Below are positions 1 to 12,911 of a stretch of DNA of 64,000 nt, piece by piece. The translations under genes were made by a program, and so were the position numbers. How positions within the stretch are numbered: the stretch's first letter is position 1; the number at the start of each line of letters is the position of its first letter. The DNA is from Actinomucor elegans (lineage: Eukaryota > Mucoromycota > Mucoromycetes > Mucorales > Mucoraceae), in the NCBI GenBank assembly GCA_026027325.1, contig JAMSLZ010000001.1, positions 2,790,001-2,854,000 of the forward strand, read 5' to 3'. The notes under the pieces are model-generated. The model searched no databases. It saw only the letters and a list, made by a program, of their open reading frames with translations, and had not been told where the DNA came from.

Positions 1-227
1 TTACTGAACTACTTGTTGTGTATCAGCATTCTTCCATGCTTCAAAAACTAGATAAAAGTTTTGAGTGATCCTCGACTACCTCTCTCTGATTTATTTGTGT
101 TGTCGCCGTCCAATCAAATCATTCGGTAATTCAAACCTTTTGCTAAGAAGTGTAAATTTCCAGTTGAACTGCTCCTGCCTTCTTTTTTTGTTTTTTCCTA
201 CCTTTCCTTTGCAACAATTGATCTTAC

Positions 228-1495
228 ATGAATTTGGGGAAAATACAACTATCAAAGGAAGTACTTTCGACGAGTAAAGTTGCAAAGATATTTCCTGAAA
301 ATGATAAATCTGCAGCCCCAATGACTTCGATATCCTTTAGTGATACTGGCGAATATTGTGTCACTTCTGCTGCTGACGATAGTTTAACTGTATACAATTG
401 CAGAGAGGGAAAGTAAGTAGGAATGGCCTTTTTCGCTTCATTTCGCTCAATGGTTTTTTCATAGTGTCCGATCAACTCTTTATTCTAAAAAATACGGCGT
501 TACGTTGGCACGATTTACCCATCATAAGAATAATGTAATCTATGCATCAACAAAAGAAGACGGTAATAGTAGATCTACATTGAAATTCTTCATATAATGC
601 TAATTACTTGTACAGATACCTTGCGATATCTGTCTATTCATGATAACAAATACATTCGATACTTTCGTGGCCACAAGAAAAGGTAGAATATTGTGTTTAT
701 TTCGAAACTTGACCGAGAATTCTCAACTTTTTGGACCTTGTAGAGTCACTGCTGTCGAAATGTCACCTAATGATGATACAGTAATGACATCTTCTTTAGA
801 CGAAACTGTACGATTATGGGATCTGCGATCCTCTACTTGTCAGGTACGAATATTTGGTGCTCTTTTTAACATGATCTAACGTGATTTTAAAAGGGTTTCT
901 TACAAGGACAGGGAAAGACTTTAGCTGCGTTTGATCCTCAGGGTTTAGTTTTTGCCGTGGCTACCAATGATAACGAGATTCGAATGTACGACTTTAGAGA
1001 ATACATTAATGGGCCGTTTGCTACTTGGGTTATCGAAGATCCACAACAACCTTCGGGCCGTTTACCTGAATGGACCAGCTTAAAGTTTACAGCAGACGGT
1101 AAGCAATTGGTTATAACCACTGTCACTGGCTTGATATATATTATCGATGCATTTGATGGAAACCTGCTACAAAGATTGGTGGGCCACCCAGCGCCTTTTC
1201 GGTCTTCTTGTGGTGAAGATGTTTGCATTACACCGGATGCTGGGTTCTTGGTGGCTGGTGGAACAGATTCACACTTGAGAGTATGGGATTTAAGTCACAA
1301 AATTTTGGATAGTCAACCATTTGCAACATTACCTACACCGCATAGAAAAGGAATCAATGTCGTGGGGTTCAATCCATTGAATGCAATGTCTATCACTGGT
1401 GGAGATGAACTTGTAAGTCTTTGAGATACTGGGTTAGCAAAGTATTGATGTTGTATTTGTAGGCATTCTGGTTACCTTCATTGAATTCAAAGTAA
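228..1495 (+). CDS. SWD2: SWD2/WDR82-type WD40 protein (COMPASS and cleavage/polyadenylation factor)
   Basis: Six exons join in frame: 228-412, 465-562, 616-682, 744-843, 894-1412 and 1463-1495, all GT-AG, giving 333 residues, close to the usual size of yeast Swd2 and animal WDR82. WD-repeat signatures are visible, such as [11 protein letters not shown] and [10 protein letters not shown]. The segment from NGPFATW to the conserved RLVGHP stretch is what marks this subfamily. Family knowledge: Swd2/WDR82 is a nuclear beta-propeller of the SET1/COMPASS histone H3K4 methyltransferase complex and, in yeast, of the cleavage/polyadenylation factor APT. The first ATG of exon 1 is taken as start. The last exon encodes only [10 protein letters not shown] and the stop. 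A different WD40 protein is unlikely given full-length agreement in layout. Confidence 0.9.
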
Positions 1496-2829
1496 CCCAT
1501 CAAGTTACAATACTAGACAATATCATGACTATTATATATTCAGGGCAATTGCATTGGAGCAATAGAAGTAATTCTCATTATTACCGTAGGTTTCGCTAAA
1601 AACACCTTGTCACTGTTCATCATTCTTTTACAATATCTGCGAATTGGCCTATAGTGAATAAAGCCATTGTAAATATAATATTTATTATTTGTATTAGTGC
1701 TTAAACATTGTGACCTACGATATCAGCTTGCTGGTATAATACAGAAGCAATAACTAATTATGTGAAATTTTGATATGACGCTCTAGCATACATTAACATA
1801 CTCTTATTGTTGAATGGGATGTGGTGCCTTTCACTTTTTTTAATTGCAAACTACGATGCTGGGGGGGGGGGGTTATTGTAAATATGAGTCTTATCAGGGC
1901 CTATGACCATCATTCCTATTTCTATGTTGTTATATAATAATGTATACTATTCCTTTCGTTTATCAACCGCTGATATGGCATTTAAGGGGAAGGGATTAAA
2001 GATAGGAAACTAGTTTTTGAATCATCATCAACAATTAGAAGTATCATAGAACCAGAAAGCCCTTACAAATTAATTGATATAACTGGTAGAAGCAGCTAGA
2101 AGTGAGCAGCCTAGTATGAATAACTCGGAATCCTTTAGCTTTTAATTAACTAATAAAGCATCAATAATACATCAAAATATGTACAATATGAGATTATACG
2201 CATTTTATGTAAACTAGAACAATAGCTCCATAAATCTCTCAATCCATCCCGGATAAACGTCGTTTTTGACAAGTAACACCTCTATACGCATTACTACATT
2301 TATTAGAGCCGTGTAAAATGAACTTGTTTCGTTTTCAGGCAGAAATTTTGGATATGTGATACTTATCGCATCAGTATTGAAATTGCACATTAAATAGATT
2401 GCGTATGCTTATTAGTTAATCATCTTTATTTAGTTGGAAAATGACTGCAATTGCTTGTATTCAAAATATCAGCTTTTTTCGAATGAATCCTACAATACTG
2501 ACTATGTTTTCACACCAGGCTTTACTAAATCATTGATAGTTAAATTAACAATCAACCGTATCATTATGAAAGAGGATTCATACAAGTCCAATAAATGGAA
2601 TATTTGTGATATTCATTTAGAATCATTTCTTTTTTTTTTGGGTAGTAAAATACAGAATCACTTTTGAAACGCGTTTGAGTAATGCAAAAAAGGCACATCA
2701 AATCAAATCAGAGACCAGCGGTTTTCAGCTCCGACTTGCCGTCATAGTGGTACTAACTTTTTTGTGTGGGGTTTGTATTTCTTCTTTCTTCCATCTTATT
2801 TTTATTTTGTCAGTTCAAAACACGGCAAT
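1496..2829. other. Intergenic region between SWD2 and 5-oxoprolinase
   Basis: AT-rich sequence with no convincing gene. A 12-G homopolymer sits at 1861-1872. A 77-codon open frame near 2434-2667 starts from a non-ATG codon and has no recognisable composition, so I do not call it. The last part must hold the promoter of the downstream gene. Confidence 0.6.
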
Positions 2830-5800
2830 ATGACACCAAATACGAGTACTTCACCTCTCACCATATGTATTGATAGAGGAGGTACCTTTACAGATTGTAT
2901 TGGTTTCGTTGGGAAACCTGGAGACGAGAATTATCGCGAATATGTCGTGAAGTTACTATCAGAAGATCCATCCAATTACAAAGATGCACCTACAGAAGGT
3001 ATTCGGCGCATTGTAGAACTCGCTACGGGTCAAAAGTTTCCTCGCTCCGAGCCTGTACCTACGAAACATATTGGTAAGTGATATATTGAATATCAAGAGA
3101 AAGAAAAAGAGGAATGTCTAAGTGGGTTGGTTTATAGAAAGTGTACGCATGGGTACGACAGTAGCTACCAATGCTTTGCTCGAAAGAAAGGGAGAAGCCT
3201 GTGCATTATTAATCACCAAGGGTTTTGGTGACCTTTTAACTATTGGTAAAAGCGTTTCACATGAACAGAAGGAAAATAGACTGATATACAACAATTAGGC
3301 AATCAATCAAGACCCAAGATTTTTGATCTTTCGATTAATAAGCCAGATGTTCTTTATCAGAAGGTGATTGAAATTGATGAACGGTAATAATAATAACCAT
3401 AATATATATATCGTATCGCTTACGGAAAAAGTCTTTTTTTAGTGTCGTGTTGTTAAACTCGGCTGCATCCTCTGAACCAGTGGATCCCACTAGTGTCAAA
3501 GATGAAAACATCAAGAAAGGCATCTCTGGGGAATGGATAAAAATCATTCAAAAGCCAGGTATACGTATACACACCCCTTCCTACAAAAGGCAAAAATCTC
3601 TAAAAACATGGTAAAATAGATCTTCATGTTATCAAAACTCAACTTCAGGCCTTGTACGACCAAGGCTATAAAAGCATTGCCATTTGCCTACTTCATTCTT
3701 ATACATTTCCTGACCATGAACAGCAAATTGGTGATTTAGCGCAATCTATTGGGTTCTCGCATGTATCGCTTTCAAGCCAAGTGATGCCTATGGTCAAGAT
3801 TGTACCTCGAGGCACTTCAGCTACGGCTGACGCTTATCTGACCCCGTGTATCAAGCAATACATCAAGGGCTTTGTCAGTGGATTCGATGACGGGTTTGAG
3901 AAAGGAACAACGCAGCTACAGTTTATGCAAAGCGATGGTGGGCTGGTACCTGTCAGTCATTTCTCGGGCTTTAAAGCTATCTTGTCAGGACCTGCAGGCG
4001 GTGTCGTGGGCTACGCACTCACGACCTTTGATAAACAATCGCAAGTGCCTGTCATTGGATTTGATATGGGAGGTACGAGTACAGATGTATCGCGTTTTGA
4101 TGGTCATTATGAGCATGTATTTGAAACTACTACTGCTGGAGTAACTATCCAAGCTCCTCAGTTGGATATCAATACAGTCGCTGCGGGTGGTGGATCCATG
4201 CTCTTCTTCAAGAACGGCATGTTTGTAGTTGGGCCAGAGGTATATATAACATACAAAAAAAAATACACCTCATCATAGTAGTTTCTAATAAACCAATCAT
4301 AGAGTGCTGGTGCTCATCCTGGTCCTGCTTGCTATAGAAAGGGCGGTCCATTGGCTGTGTCCGATGCAAACTTGTTCCTAGGCCGTCTCTTGCCTGACTA
4401 TTTCCCCAAGATATTCGGTCCCAATGAAAACGAACCTTTGGACGGAGACATTGTGAAACAAAAGTTTGAAGCCTTGGCTGAAACCATCAATAAAGCTTCA
4501 GGTGAACAAAAGTCACTGGATGAAATCGTATATGGATTCATCAAGGTAGCAAACGAAACCATGTGTAGACCTATTCGTGCCTTGACTGAAGCCAAGGGCC
4601 ATGATACAAGCAATCACACATTGGCTGTATTTGGTGGTGCAGGCGGTCAACATGCGTGCGGCATTGCTCGCAATCTAGGTATCAGCAAGATTGTCCTGTA
4701 TCGTCACAGTTCCATTCTGTCTGCGTTTGGCTTGGCTTTAGCAGATGTTGTGCATGAAGTCCAGGAACCTAGTGCGGAAAAATTGAATCATGATTTGTCT
4801 CGTATTCAAGAGCGTGTATCGCATCTCAAGCATGAGTGCATGACTGAGCTTAAGAAACAAGGTTTCCGTGATCAGGACATAGCTACAGAAGTGTATCTCA
4901 ACCTTCGTTATGATGGTACTGACTGTGCACTTATGACGCTTCAGCCTTCACCAGACAACTGGGACTTTGAAACGGCTTTCCATGAATTGTATACGCAAGA
5001 ATTTGGATTCTTGCTCAAAGATCGTGATATTATTATAGATGATATTCGAGTCCGTGGTATTGGCAAAACGATGCAAAAGAATGATTTGACTCCAGAAAAT
5101 GATATCGCCAAACTCAAAAAGGCCAACAAGATTGCCAAGGTAAATCAAAAGGCAGACAAGTATGTATCGGTTTACTTTGAAGAGACAGGTAGAGATAACC
5201 ACGTACCTGTCTATCGTCTTGGTGACTTGAACCCTGGTGCATTAGTAGCTGGCCCAGCAGTTATAATTGATGTAACTGCAACTGTAGTTGTAGAGCCATC
5301 TTGTTCTGCATTGATTACTGCAGGCCATATTACTATTACCGTTGGACGCGGTGAAAAGAAGGCGGTTACTACCGAGATGGAGCCTATTCAACTATCTATC
5401 TTTTCACATCGATTCATGAGCATCGCTGAACAAATGGGTCGTACTTTGCAAAAGACTGCCATCTCTACAAACATTAAAGAGAGATTGGGTAAGTAGTATG
5501 TTTACCATTTAACAATAAGACTAAATATCAGTAGACTTTTCCTGTGCCTTGTTCGGTGCTGATGGCGGATTGGTTGCAAATGCACCTCATATTCCAGTAC
5601 ATTTAGGTTCTCTCAGTCACGCTGTGATCTATCAACTGAACTATTATAAAGGTCAACTATCTGAAGGAGATGTTATTATGACGAATCACCCACAAGCAGG
5701 TGGATCTCATTTGCCAGGTAAGCTATGTTTCTTTGATTTACATGATCATACTAAGTTTGTATAGATATTACAATCATTACACCTGTGTTTGACAAAGGCG

Positions 5801-7155
5801 AAATTGTCTTTTTCGTGGCTTCAAGAGGTCATCATGCGGATATCGGTGGTATATCACCCGGATCGATGCCGCCTCATTCCAAAGAGCTCTATCAAGAGGG
5901 CGCGGCTATCAAATCATTCAAGATTGTTTCCAAGGGCCATTTTGATCAAAAGGGCCTTGAAGACCATTTATGTACTATCCCTGCTTCTTATCCTGGATGT
6001 TCAGGTTCACGCACATTCCGAGATAACATATCAGGTAACATGCCAAGATTCTCATTGATAACAGCTCTATCAACCCTCTTTTTATTATAAATAGATTTGA
6101 AAGCTCAAATTGCAGCCAACCAGAAAGGCATCAACCTAGTTAAGTCCTTGATTGAAGAATACACATTAGAAGTAGTACAGGCTTATATGATGCATATCCG
6201 TCGAAACGCTTCCAATGCGGTCAAGAACCTTCTCAAACAAGTCGCTCAAGACCATTCCCATCAAGACTTAGTTGCAGTCGATCACATGGACGATGGCACG
6301 CCTATCCATTTACGTGTCTCTATTGACCCCGAACAAGGCACAGCCTTGTTTGATTTTGAAGGCACAGGACCTGAAGTCTACGGCAATACGAACGCACCCG
6401 AAAGCGTTTGTCATTCCGCCATCATTTACTCGATCCGTTGCCTTGTAAACCAAGATATCCCTCTCAATTCAGGCTGTCTTGAACCCATCACCATCAAAAT
6501 CCCTGACAATTCCATTCTGCGTCCTTCTGAACGATGTGCAGTCGTTGGTGGCAATGTCTTGACCAGTCAGCGTCTGGTGGATGTCGTACTGCGGGCTTTC
6601 CAAGCCTGCGCAGCTAGCCAAGGCTGCTGTAATAACCTGACATTTGGTAAAGGCGGTAAAAACGAGGAAACAGGTCAAACGACCTTGGGTTGGGGTTATT
6701 ATGAAACCATTGCTGGCGGTAGTGGAGCGGGCCCTACTTGGCATGGTCAGAGTGGTGTTCATACACACATGACTAATACCCGTATCACGGATCCTGAGAT
6801 TTTGGAGCGTCGCTATCCTGTGATACTACATACCTTTGCTATTCGCCCTCATTCGGGTGGTCAAGGCCGTTATCGTGGCGGTGATGGAGTCATTCGTGAA
6901 ATTGAGTTTTTGGAAGACGGTATTCAGGTTTCTATCTTATCTGAACGTCGCGTCTATACGCCTTATGGTTTGAAAGGTGGTGCTGATGCAGAAAAGGGTC
7001 TCAATATCTGGATTCGCCATGAAAAGTCTAGCCAAGGTAAACAAGTAGTTCGTACCTTGAACATGACAGGAAAGAACTCGGCGCCTTTTGGACGAGGCGA
7101 TCGCATTATCATTTATACTCCAGGTGGAGGTGGTTATGGACAAGCAGCCAATTAA
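2830..7155 (+). CDS. OXP1: 5-oxoprolinase (ATP-hydrolysing), fused hydantoinase A/B type
   Basis: Nine exons join in frame: 2830-3073, 3138-3245, 3299-3383, 3443-3558, 3620-4239, 4303-5488, 5532-5717, 5765-6034 and 6095-7155, giving 1291 residues, the usual length of eukaryotic 5-oxoprolinase. The enzyme opens 5-oxo-L-proline to L-glutamate with ATP in the cytosolic gamma-glutamyl (glutathione) cycle. The N-terminal half is HyuA-like, with the ATP-binding motif DRGGTFTD at residues 15-22 and [10 protein letters not shown] near 330. The C-terminal half is HyuB-like, with [19 protein letters not shown] and RGHHADIGG, and a glycine-rich tail PGGGGYGQ at the very end. The start was placed at the ATG just before the HyuA domain. 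An in-frame upstream extension from 2764 encodes a hydrophobic stretch not expected of the family. No frame break was seen. Confidence 0.95.
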
Positions 7156-7213
7156 ATATGTTTTTACTGTTATTATTATGGATATATATATATATAATAA
7201 AGATCCTATGTAT

Positions 7214-8671
7214 TTAATCGAGAGGAATCCAATCTCTAGGGTTCTTTAATACTTCCTCTAAATCTTCTTCCTTTGAGCCCTTTTCAACTTCTTTCATGTA
7301 TTCCCAACGAGCAGTAAGAGGCAAAGACATCAGGATGGCCTCAATACGTGCGCCAGGTGTTTGAAGACCAAACTTGGTTCCTCTATCCCAAACCAAATTG
7401 AACTCGACATAACGGCCACGGCGAATTTGCTGCCATTCCTTCATCTCAGGTGTAAATTTCATATTCATTCTTTTCTTCATGATAGGCACGTACGATAAAG
7501 AGAATCTGTTACCCATCTCTTTGATATAATTGAAGATTTCATCTGCTGGCTTATCATCCAAGTCATCAAAGAAGATACCGCCGACACCACGCGCTTCACC
7601 ACGATGCTTGATGAAGAAGTACTTGTCGCACCACTGCTTGAACTGACCGTAATACTTTTTATCATATTTGTCACAACCGTCCTTGAGCACTTGATGGAAA
7701 TGAATAGCATCGTCTTCAAACAGATACGAAGGTGTCAAATCAGATCCACCACCAAACCACCACATCTTGGGTGTACCATCAGGATTCTCAATCTCGAAAT
7801 AACGATAGTTTAAATGCACGGTAGGCGCGTTGGGATTATGAGGATGCATCACCAACGAAATGCCTGCAGCAAAGAAGGGCACAGGCCCATCAGCACTGAT
7901 CTCTTTACCTCGGTCATGTCGCATTTGTTCAACGGCAGCTTTGGGTAATTGACCATATACAATGGAGATACCAACGCCAGCCTTTTCAAACACGTTACCA
8001 TCTTGCAATACACAAGTGATGCCTTCACCACCTTCGGAACGCTCCCAGGCTGTACGAGTGAATTGCTTGCCGTCCAATTGCTCGATATCATTGACAATAC
8101 GATTCTGGAGCCCCTTGACAAAGGCTTCCATACGAAGTCGCATTGGATCGCTATCAGTGATAGGACCTTCTGTTCTCTAATACACCCTAATGACTTTAAT
8201 ATCAAGGTACGAAACGTCTTGGATAAAAATAAAAAATAAAAAAAACTTACGCGTTGTTTATCATCTGTAATGGCATCACAGTAAACCTTTTTTAGGGGAG
8301 GAGTTATATTAATTGACAGGTATATCTTTTTTTTTTTCGAGATCTAGCTTACCTCTTGAGCATTATAAACACCTAATGCAACTGCAGCTGTACCTAATGC
8401 AGCCATGGAAGCTTTGTTTCTCCAACTATTGGTGGCTACACTTGTTCTAGCTGTAGCATAAAGTCTTTGGCTTGTTAAACTGTTAAATACAGAAAGTTAA
8501 TTACCCCACACACACACACGCACACGCGCGATATAGTTGAGTTGGTTTACATACCCTGTGGAAGGAGTACGACGGAATGAACGCGCCGAGTTGATTACTA
8601 TACATGTCAAATTAGTATAAAAGAATGGTATTATGATACAAGTGCTTACAAAAGGATCTACTTCTAAGCAT
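7214..8671 (-). CDS. HEM13: Coproporphyrinogen III oxidase (oxygen-dependent), mitochondrial type
   Basis: Five exons on the minus strand (8671-8650, 8597-8555, 8479-8353, 8286-8251, 8176-7214) join in frame to 396 residues. The enzyme decarboxylates coproporphyrinogen III to protoporphyrinogen IX in heme synthesis. The conserved core includes YRYFEIE, WWFGGGSDLTPSYLFEDD (around residues 215-232), RRGRYVEFNLVWDRGT and the C-terminal RDWIPLD. The first ~65 residues are Arg/Ser-rich and then hydrophobic (AALGTAAVALGVY), which fits a mitochondrial leader and inner-membrane or intermembrane-space sorting, as in animal CPOX. The cytosolic yeast enzyme lacks this. The 7- and 14-codon first exons are short but keep the frame. 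Stop lies 58 bp from the convergent 5-oxoprolinase stop. Confidence 0.94.
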
Positions 8672-9425
8672 GGTGAAAAAAAAGACGTGCTGATTTAAAG
8701 AAAATGGTCGTGCTGTAGGTTTTTTTTTATCAAACGACAGGGCTTCGGAGTTGTGTAAGTTCAACAAAGAAGTTCGTCTTGCTTAAAACTGATGAATTGT
8801 CTCAATAGATATGCTATTTTAATATAGTTGTCGGTTTGAGATTGTCAAATAAGTTAATATTATCAAGCCTTTAAATACTAGTGTGGAGGAAACAATAAAA
8901 GATGCACAGACTTAGTAGTCAAGTCAAGCGAGTTTAGCTTTACAGTTGAAAATAGCCTTATACCTTCTTACTGTTAAGTTTTTTTTTTTTTTTTTTTTAG
9001 TTGGTAATTCCAAATCGGTTTTCTTTGATTACTTTGATATTATGTATCTTTAGTAAAAAGATATAGGTAAATACGAAATATTTTAATAAATGATGTGTAG
9101 AACTCAAGTGTTCATTGAATGATGTAAAAATCGTACTGTGTATTGACTGAAGGTATCGAATTATTTTGAATTATACCAATTAAAAGTGACAGTATTTCGG
9201 GCCATTCAAAAGTTTATACTGGTATATTCAGCAAAAATATTCGAAACGCGATTAAAAATTTAAATGATTCTATTGGCTCTTTTACGCGTTCCAATTGTGA
9301 CTGCTACTGATCGCATTATACCGTGTTGTCTGAAATAGGCAAGCTTGCTTTTTTTTTGACCTGTTACCACGAAAGAAAAAGTATTCTAATTCCAATAAGC
9401 AATCTTGCTATTTTCTTTCGAGAAA
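8672..9425. promoter_or_regulatory. Divergent intergenic region between HEM13 and BRL1
   Basis: This 754-bp gap separates two divergent start codons, so it must hold both promoters. It is AT-rich, with an 18-T run near 8981-8998. I could not identify specific factor sites or a convincing TATA box for either gene. Confidence 0.5.
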
Positions 9426-10636
9426 ATGGAAAACTTGTATTGTGAACCCATGGACTATGAATATTCCAGTGCATTTAGCTCTGGTGAATATCAATATACG
9501 CCTCCACCAAAAGATGCGTTCAAAATTCCAGAGTCCTTTTTCGAACCACAGTATAAAAAGACCAATATCATTGCTAATGCAGTATGCGATCTTTTTAGCT
9601 CTGTCAAGCTGGACGACGATAAAGGACAAGAGCCTGAAGAAGTCTCTCATGCAGAATCAGAAGAGGTTATATACAAATTGACATTGGCTTAGCAATTATG
9701 TATTAAATTTTTCCTATAGCCGAAATTAAGTCGAAGCCGTTCAGTATCTCCCCAGAGAGACAGTCCTGAACCCAGCACCCCTCAACCCATTACCGAAGCA
9801 CAGCCTGTTGAACAGACTGCCATACCTACCACCTCCATGATCATACCCGCTTCTACCACCACTACTGAACCTCAAACACATCATCATCACCATCAATACA
9901 ATCTTCCCAACTATACTCAGCAACCTCATTGCACATACGTCTATCATGCACCACCGCCAGTGGATCCACTAAGTCAAAGCCGCAGTACGATTCATTTTAT
10001 ATCTGGATTAGTGAAAATCACTGGAACCATTGTTGTATTAACAGCAGCTCTATATTTGCTTTCTGGATTTATAAAGAATATGCAAGATGATATGGGCTCC
10101 AAGATTGCCAAGTATGAAGCAGGTAATCTACAATTCATATCATCCTCTTTTTGTAAAAAAAAACAACTAAGTTTCTTTTTTCTTTTTTGCTTTATAGAAT
10201 TATTGGGAAACCAGTTCTATTGCCAACAGCAATATAATTTAAATCGATGCTCACCCGATACACGTTTACCAGCCATTGTCAATCTATGTAGAGAATGGGA
10301 ACAATGCATGTTTCAGCCTTTGTCTATCAGCAAGTCCAAAGTATTGGCAGAAACATTTGCTGATATAGCCAATGGATTTACAGATACGTTATCTACGAAA
10401 ACCATGGTAACAAATAATTACGAGTTAGTCTTTTTTGAATGCATTTCATTAACTTATTTCTATTATAGATCTATAGCCTTTTGTTTGGCTTTGCCATGAT
10501 TTGGGCATTCTCTAGTATCTTCAAGACCCGTATTCACCAAACAAACAATCATTATCCATCGGCTTTGCCTTCTCAGCCCGTTCAATCGGCAGCTCCTCCA
10601 ATAAACCGGTTGGAATTGGAACCCTATGGAGGTTAA
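9426..10636 (+). CDS. BRL1: BRL1/BRR6-family nuclear envelope protein
   Basis: Four exons (9426-9665, 9720-10122, 10198-10406, 10469-10636) join in frame to 339 residues. The C-terminal half has the family layout: transmembrane segment (about residues 175-200, FISGLVKITGTIVVL), a lumenal loop with four cysteines (223, 232, 245, 251) around RLPAIVNLCREWEQC, and a second transmembrane segment (about 285-303). Family knowledge: Brl1/Brr6 proteins act in nuclear-pore-complex assembly and membrane homeostasis at the nuclear envelope, and the cysteines form disulfides in the perinuclear space. The N-terminal half is low-complexity (Pro, Ser, a short His run). The ATG at 9426 was chosen; the open frame extends a few non-ATG codons upstream. 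BRL1 and BRR6 cannot be told apart from sequence alone. Confidence 0.88.
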
Positions 10637-10738
10637 ACTACTTATGAACAAACAGATGATGGTTCTTTCTTTCTTTTTTAATATGTTACAAATGATAAAT
10701 GAAATGAAAATGCACTTTTTTTTTTTATATAAAGGGGG

Positions 10739-11518
10739 TTATAATTGAATGTGTTCCATCATCTTGTAAGGATCTCCAGGATTCAATGTCGTGTTCTCAG
10801 CTACCAATAACAAGCTCAAGTCATTATCGTGTAGCATGTCATCTTGTTGAGTGACATAGATCAAGATTTCGACAAATAATGGGAACTGTTGGAAAAAGTC
10901 TTCCATATCTTCAGTAATTAAGGGCTGGCCATTCTCCAATTGATGGTAGCTATAGACGTGACCCGTTCTGACCTTGATGAGGATATTAGATAAGCCCTTG
11001 AGATTTCTTTTTTTTGATTTAAACATGTTGATGATATCTTCTGATAAGAGCTCGATGTTGTCTTCTAGTATTGGTAATTGACCATTGATTTCATCCTCCG
11101 GTGAGTCAATCATCATGTCATCATCATTATGATAGCTATTGAGGTTGACTGTTTTGCTAGGATGACTGTAAAGTTTGTTGGCAAGCCATTCTTCAAAGAT
11201 ACGGGAGATGGGCGTAGTTGCTTTGGTATTACTGGTACCTAATGTAGGTAACTATATATATATATATATTTTTAGTGATAAATACAGATGGATCTAGAAG
11301 TTTCTTACAGATATGAATCGAACTCCACCATCCATAAAGTAAGTGTTTTGACATTGTGATATACGAGCATTTGTTGGATCTTGCATCTGATCTTGGAAAG
11401 CATCAATATCTGCAGAGGAATGGGAAGGGTATAAAATGAGGCTTGATAGGTCATCAATGGCGGTTGCTAATGTCTCATCATCATCTTCGCTGTCATAATA
11501 GTGCTTGACCGAAGGCAT
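10739..11518 (-). CDS. Unrecognised 240-residue acidic protein
   Basis: Two exons on the minus strand (11518-11309 and 11251-10739) join at a phase-0 GT-AG intron. I do not recognise the family. The N-terminus is acidic (YDSEDDDETLATAIDDLSS). The middle carries an acidic Met/Asp cluster followed by a basic patch, FKSKKRNLKGL. The C-terminal ~110 residues look folded, with alternating hydrophobic positions (FPLFVEILIYVTQ). There is no signal peptide or membrane segment. The intron joins two well-formed frames, and the codon pattern matches neighbours, so I regard the gene as real. It converges on BRL1 with about 100 bp between stops. Confidence 0.7.
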
Positions 11519-12223
11519 TTTGGTATTGTCTTTAGTTATTGGGGTATGTGTAGCTTGATGTACAGAGATTAGATACGATTATATATATATGTATAATATA
11601 ATGAATAGTTTATCTTACAGAATTGATGTGATTCGAATAGCATTGTATCTTGTGTGATAAGTAATAATGGAAAAAAAAAGAAAAGTAAAAAGAGAGAAAG
11701 AAAAAAAAAGGCGGGGAAACAAGTTGAGGCTTTATATAACTAGCCATGTGAGGTTATCGATTTGCTTTACGGTCATGGGAAAGGACAAGCAGTGTCAATA
11801 CTGTGAATAACGGGTGTTACCTTACTCCAGTATCTTCATTATCTAGTACGAGGTCATGCGTTAAAGGTAACACTGCCTCTATCATTATTACAGCATCAAC
11901 CACCAAGCTCCTATGGAATAAATTCAAACTTTAAATAATATAGTGACCAAAGGTGCACGATCGATTAGCTCGTTATGCTATTTGATCTTATCTCTTGCAT
12001 GGTATTTGATTGGATATAAAGATAGAAAACAGCTTGTATAATATCACTTCTTTAAAGACACTGTATCGTGTTTCATACCAACCATTACTATAAACAGCAG
12101 TTTTGGACTTTTTATCCTTTATAAGGCTTATCTTTTGGCCTTTTGCTCGGGTTTTCATCAAAGTATAATTTTATTCGGCAACTGCATTATCATTAAAGAT
12201 CTACTGGTTTAGTAATATACATT
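11519..12223. other. Intergenic region upstream of the 240-residue protein gene
   Basis: About 700 bp between two minus-strand genes, holding the promoter of the gene ending at 10739 and the terminator of cytochrome b5. A/G-rich tracts lie at 11660-11710. A GT-AG pair near 11620 could be a 5' UTR intron, but nothing proves it. No coding frame is convincing. Confidence 0.4.
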
Positions 12224-12911
12224 TTACTTTTGTTGAAGAATAGCAAATTTGTACAAGATGGCACCTGCAACTACAATAGCAGGCACAATGAAAAGAAGTG
12301 AAGATCTGTTTACATACACACATATATATAATTCAGTAAAAGAAGCTTCAAGAAACATCTATAAAAACTTACGATCTCTTGGGCTTGGACTCAGGAATCT
12401 GTGTCACAGGAACTGGCGCCTTCATTCCAGTCTATAATCAAGTCAGATAACGTTTTTTTTTTATTTTATATTACTTTTTCTTTTTCAACTTACAGTAATT
12501 AAATCACCAATGTAATACTTTTCCAAGAGTTCACGAGCTTCATCAGAGTGGCCAATATCCTCAAAAGGTCCTGAGGCATCCCTACCTACATGATGATGAA
12601 TGTTTGAGTAACCATGAAATAAGATTTTTGTTCTTGATATCTACCAGCTTCATCGTAAATAGCTTCTTCTCCTATAAACAGATATATCATTAGCGTCATT
12701 GTGTCTCAGATCTGCTTAATATATATCTACCTCCGGGGTGCTATTTTCCATACAACCAACCATGGGTTAGTCATTGCATTAGCTCAGTTCATTCTCGACT
12801 TACCTCTTCAGCAAAGGTAGACAAGTCGTAAACCTTGTCATGAACAACCATCCACAGATCACCTGGGACATTATGCTTTTGAACTTCGGCTAATGAGTAA
12901 GCAGCTGCCAT
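12224..12911 (-). CDS. CYB5: Cytochrome b5, tail-anchored
   Basis: Six minus-strand exons (12911-12804, 12740-12731, 12671-12645, 12585-12494, 12431-12373, 12305-12224) join in frame to 125 residues. The heme domain has both axial histidines, His37 in HPGGEEA and His61 in [11 protein letters not shown]. After a Pro-rich linker a hydrophobic C-terminal segment ([17 protein letters not shown]) gives the ER tail anchor. Family role: electron donor to acyl-CoA desaturases, sterol enzymes and P450s on the cytosolic face of the ER. Exon 2 is only 10 nt (CACCCCGGAG) and carries the His37-Pro38-Gly39 codons plus one base. Without it the heme ligand would be lost, so I am confident it is real. Exon 3 is only 27 nt. 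Confidence 0.95.

Noticed and set aside
1..47. A minus-strand reading FEAWKNADTQQVVQ-stop after a TAG acceptor at the left edge
   Set aside because: The upstream exon would have to lie in the SWD2 5' region, and the only candidate frame there has a stop and no ATG. Too little sequence to support a gene.
2434..2667. 77-codon ORF upstream of 5-oxoprolinase
   Set aside because: Non-ATG start, AT-driven composition, no domain, not conserved in style.
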